Translations under genes and position numbers: made by a program
Notes under the pieces: generated by a model
The model's database searches: none
The model's input: the letters and a program-made list of their open reading frames with translations, nothing else
Told to the model about the DNA's origin: nothing
In this document: one piece after another, positions 61,990 to 64,000 of the stretch
How positions within the stretch are numbered: the first letter of the stretch is position 1
Layout of the letters: every line of letters begins with the position of its first letter
Source of the DNA: Nocardioides sp. JQ2195
GTDB taxonomy: Bacteria; Actinomycetota; Actinomycetes; Propionibacteriales; Nocardioidaceae
NCBI RefSeq assembly: GCF_012272695.1
Contig: NZ_CP050902.1
Location: 1,178,001-1,242,000, forward strand
Reading direction: 5' to 3'
Length of the DNA stretch: 64,000 nucleotides

Positions 61990-63225
61990 GTGAGCCGAAT
62001 TCTCGAAGCAGCCGTCCCCCGGCGGCTCGGCACCAACTTCCGGTGGCTGCTCGGTTCCTCCTGGGTGAGCCAGGTCGGCGACGGCATCGCGCTGTCCGCC
62101 GGCCCGCTCCTGATCGCCTCCCAGACGCACGACCCGTTCCTGGTCGCGATGGGAGTCCTCCTCCAGCGGCTGCCATGGCTGCTCTTCGGTCTGTACGCCG
62201 GGGTGCTCGCCGACCGGCTGGACCGCAGGGTGGTGGTGGTGCTCGTCGACCTGATGCGGGCCGGCGTGCTGGCGGTGCTGGTCGCCACCATCGCCACCGG
62301 CGTGGTGAGCATCGGTGTCGTGCTGGTCGCGCTGTTCCTCCTCGGCACCGCCGAGGTCTTTGCCGACACCACCTCGTCGACCTTGCTGCCGATGGTGGTC
62401 GACAAGGCCGACCTCGGGGTCGCCAATGCCCGTCTGATGGCCGGGTTCGTGACGGTCAACCAGATGCTCGGGCCGCCGCTGGGTGCCGCACTCTTCGCCG
62501 CCGGCATGGTGTGGCCTTTCGTCACCCAAGGTGTCGTCGTGCTGCTGGGTGCTGCCCTGGTCGCGAAGATGCGCCTGCCGGTCGTGCCCGCAACCAAGGA
62601 GCACAAGCAGGTCCGCCAGGACATCCTCGAAGGCCTGCGCTGGACCTGGCAGCACGCTGCCGTGCGCACGTTGACGCTGACCATCGTCACCTTCAACATC
62701 ACCTTCGGCGCTGCCTGGTCCGTGCTGGTGCTCTACTCGCTCAAGACGCTCGACATGGGTGAGGTCGGCTACGGGCTGCTCGCCACGGCGGGCGCCGTCG
62801 GGGGTCTGGTCGGCATTGCCTGCTACGACTGGCTCGAGTCCCGCTTCTCCCTCGGCAACATCATGCGGGTCGGGCTGGTGATCGAGACCTTCACCCATCT
62901 CGCGCTGGCGCTGAACCGCAGCGGCATCGGCGCCATGGTCATCCTGTTCATCTTCGGCGCCCACGCCTTCGTCTGGGGAACCACGTCGCGCACGGTGCGG
63001 ATGCGTGCCGTGCCGACCGAGTTCCAGGGCCGCGTCGGCAGCGTCTACCTCGTCGGTGTCTTCGGCAGCATGGTGATCGGCACCGGGATCGGCGGACTCA
63101 TCGCGGGTGCCTGGGGCATCGTGGCGCCCTTCTGGTTCGCCTTCGTCGGGTCGGGGTTGCTGGTGGTCCTGATCTGGAAGCAGATGCCCCACATCGCCCA
63201 CGCCGACAGCGACGACGCGAACTGA
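61990..63225 (+). CDS. MFS transporter (Bcr/EmrB-unrelated, DHA-like)
   Basis: 411 residues, about ten to twelve hydrophobic segments, MFS loop GVLADRLDRRVVVVL after helix 2. Resembles the enterobactin-exporter-like MFS type. GTG 61990 with TAGCGT (61975-61980) 9 nt upstream, and a possible -35 TGTGAC at 61951-61956, so leaderless. Substrate unknown. Confidence 0.85.
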   Translation: MSRILEAAVPRRLGTNFRWLLGSSWVSQVGDGIALSAGPLLIASQTHDPFLVAMGVLLQRLPWLLFGLYAGVLADRLDRRVVVVLVDLMRAGVLAVLVATIATGVVSIGVVLVALFLLGTAEVFADTTSSTLLPMVVDKADLGVANARLMAGFVTVNQMLGPPLGAALFAAGMVWPFVTQGVVVLLGAALVAKMRLPVVPATKEHKQVRQDILEGLRWTWQHAAVRTLTLTIVTFNITFGAAWSVLVLYSLKTLDMGEVGYGLLATAGAVGGLVGIACYDWLESRFSLGNIMRVGLVIETFTHLALALNRSGIGAMVILFIFGAHAFVWGTTSRTVRMRAVPTEFQGRVGSVYLVGVFGSMVIGTGIGGLIAGAWGIVAPFWFAFVGSGLLVVLIWKQMPHIAHADSDDAN

Positions 63226-63229
63226 GCGG

Positions 63230-63252
63230 CCCGGCGACGCGGCCTCGCCGGG
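63230..63252 (+). terminator. Hairpin after the MFS transporter
   Basis: CCCGGCGA (63230-63237) pairs with TCGCCGGG (63245-63252), 5 nt beyond the stop; no T-run. Confidence 0.55.
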
Positions 63253-63368
63253 ATTCCCGGCACGACGGCGTACGCCGTGTAATCTCAGGCGTGCTGACCT
63301 TCCCCACGGCGCCCCTGCAATGATCGTCGTTCAGCTTGGAATTGACTGCCGCCCGTAGGGAGCACCCG

Positions 63369-64000
63369 TTGTACCTGAAGAGCCTGACGCTCAAGGGCTT
63401 CAAGTCCTTCGCGTCCTCCACGACGCTCCAGCTCGAACCAGGCATCACCTGCATCGTCGGCCCCAACGGCTCGGGCAAGTCCAACGTCGTCGACGCACTG
63501 GCCTGGGTGATGGGTGAGCAGGGTGCGAAGTCGCTGCGCGGCGGCAAGATGGAGGACGTCATCTTCGCCGGCACGTCCGGGCGCCCGCCCCTGGGTCGCG
63601 CCGAGGTGCAGCTGACCATCGACAACTCCGACGGTGCCCTCCCGATCGAGTACGCCGAGGTCACCATCAGCCGCACGATGTTCCGCAACGGCGGCTCCGA
63701 CTACGCGATCAACGGCAACTCCTGCCGCTTGCTCGACGTCCAGGAGCTGCTCAGTGACTCCGGCATCGGTCGTGAGATGCACGTCATCGTGGGCCAGGGC
63801 CAGCTCGACCAGATCCTGCACGCGACGCCGGAGGAACGGCGCGGCTTCATCGAGGAGGCCGCGGGTGTGCTCAAGCACCGCAAGCGCAAGGAGAAGGCGC
63901 TGCGCAAGCTCGACTCGACCGACGGCAACCTGAACCGCCTCGGTGACCTGCTCTCCGAGATCCGGCGCCAGCTGAAGCCGCTGGGCCGGCAGGCCGAGGT
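63369..64000 (+). CDS. smc: Chromosome segregation protein SMC (N-terminal part, cut by window edge)
   Basis: 210 residues are visible, about one sixth of the usual ~1,180. [20 protein letters not shown], Walker [16 protein letters not shown], and [26 protein letters not shown] are the SMC head. TTG 63369-63371 has AGGGAG 6 nt upstream. Condenses and segregates chromosomes with ScpAB. A possible promoter (TAATCT, 63280-63285, with TG extension) and tiny frame lie upstream. Confidence 0.96.
   Translation, partial: MYLKSLTLKGFKSFASSTTLQLEPGITCIVGPNGSGKSNVVDALAWVMGEQGAKSLRGGKMEDVIFAGTSGRPPLGRAEVQLTIDNSDGALPIEYAEVTISRTMFRNGGSDYAINGNSCRLLDVQELLSDSGIGREMHVIVGQGQLDQILHATPEERRGFIEEAAGVLKHRKRKEKALRKLDSTDGNLNRLGDLLSEIRRQLKPLGRQAE

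Noticed and set aside
60751-63201. 816-aa reverse-strand open frame across mutM to the MFS gene
   Set aside because: Antisense to several strong genes, His/Asp/Gly-rich and without any domain; a third-position artefact.

Overview
The window is high-GC DNA with frequent GTG and TTG starts, many 4-nt ATGA/GTGA gene overlaps, and several genes whose -10-like hexamer (TAnnnT) lies only 6-9 nt before the start codon, which suggests leaderless mRNAs. With a coenzyme F420 gene (cofC), a lysine-rich HupB, BioQ/NdgR-type regulators and the order recG-rsmD-coaD-coiled-coil-DUF177-rpmF-rnc-mutM-smc, this points to an actinobacterium, most likely Nocardioidaceae (Nocardioides-like). The assignment comes from gene content only. 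There is no prophage, integrase, transposase or CRISPR array; this is chromosomal core with a few accessory patches.

Layout. 1-8.1 kb: the start of a SAM methyltransferase, then branched-chain amino-acid genes leuB, ilvE and cimA. leuB and cimA are each preceded by a tiny leader peptide rich in branched-chain codons followed by hairpins; the cimA leader ends in a textbook intrinsic terminator. A receptor Ser/Thr kinase and a MerR regulator lie between them. 8.1-15.4 kb: a biotin regulon, bioB-bioA-bioF-bioD, an ECF biotin transporter (bioY, ecfA/bioM, ecfT/bioN) and a TetR repressor (bioQ), with two matching palindromic operators. 15.5-22.9 kb: a pentapeptide protein, MFS exporter, conserved protein, 54-nt tandem repeat, FAH hydrolase, gltX, CPBP protease, tRNA-Gln and tRNA-Glu. 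22.9-28.8 kb: usp-tctA-tctB-tctC, divergent from a CitA/DcuS-like two-component system. 28.8-34.9 kb: an accessory cluster of an alpha/beta-hydrolase-glycosyltransferase fusion, a methyltransferase and a large LuxR regulator.

34.9-42.6 kb: alkylation repair (ada-alkA fusion, ogt), an SGNH-like protein, a secreted protein, then ndgR-type regulator divergent from leuCD, and hupB. 42.7-50 kb: cofC, plsC, gpsA, a transsulfuration-type PLP enzyme, pyrE-like, ddl, a DUF3515 lipoprotein, a RAM-domain protein and thiL. 50-52.6 kb: a lipoprotein and a two-gene unit resembling type VII secretion substrates. 52.7-64 kb: rpmB, DAK2/FakA-like, recG, rsmD, coaD, a SepIVA-like coiled coil, DUF177, rpmF, rnc, mutM, two small proteins, an MFS transporter and the start of smc.

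How it works together. leuB, leuC, leuD, ilvE and cimA supply the citramalate route to 2-oxobutyrate plus leucine/isoleucine synthesis, and sequence signals suggest control by ribosome attenuation and by an IclR regulator. The biotin genes form a self-contained synthesis-plus-uptake regulon. A 21-nt segment of the leuD terminator is perfectly antisense to the bioA message, a curious possible link between the two pathways that may be chance.
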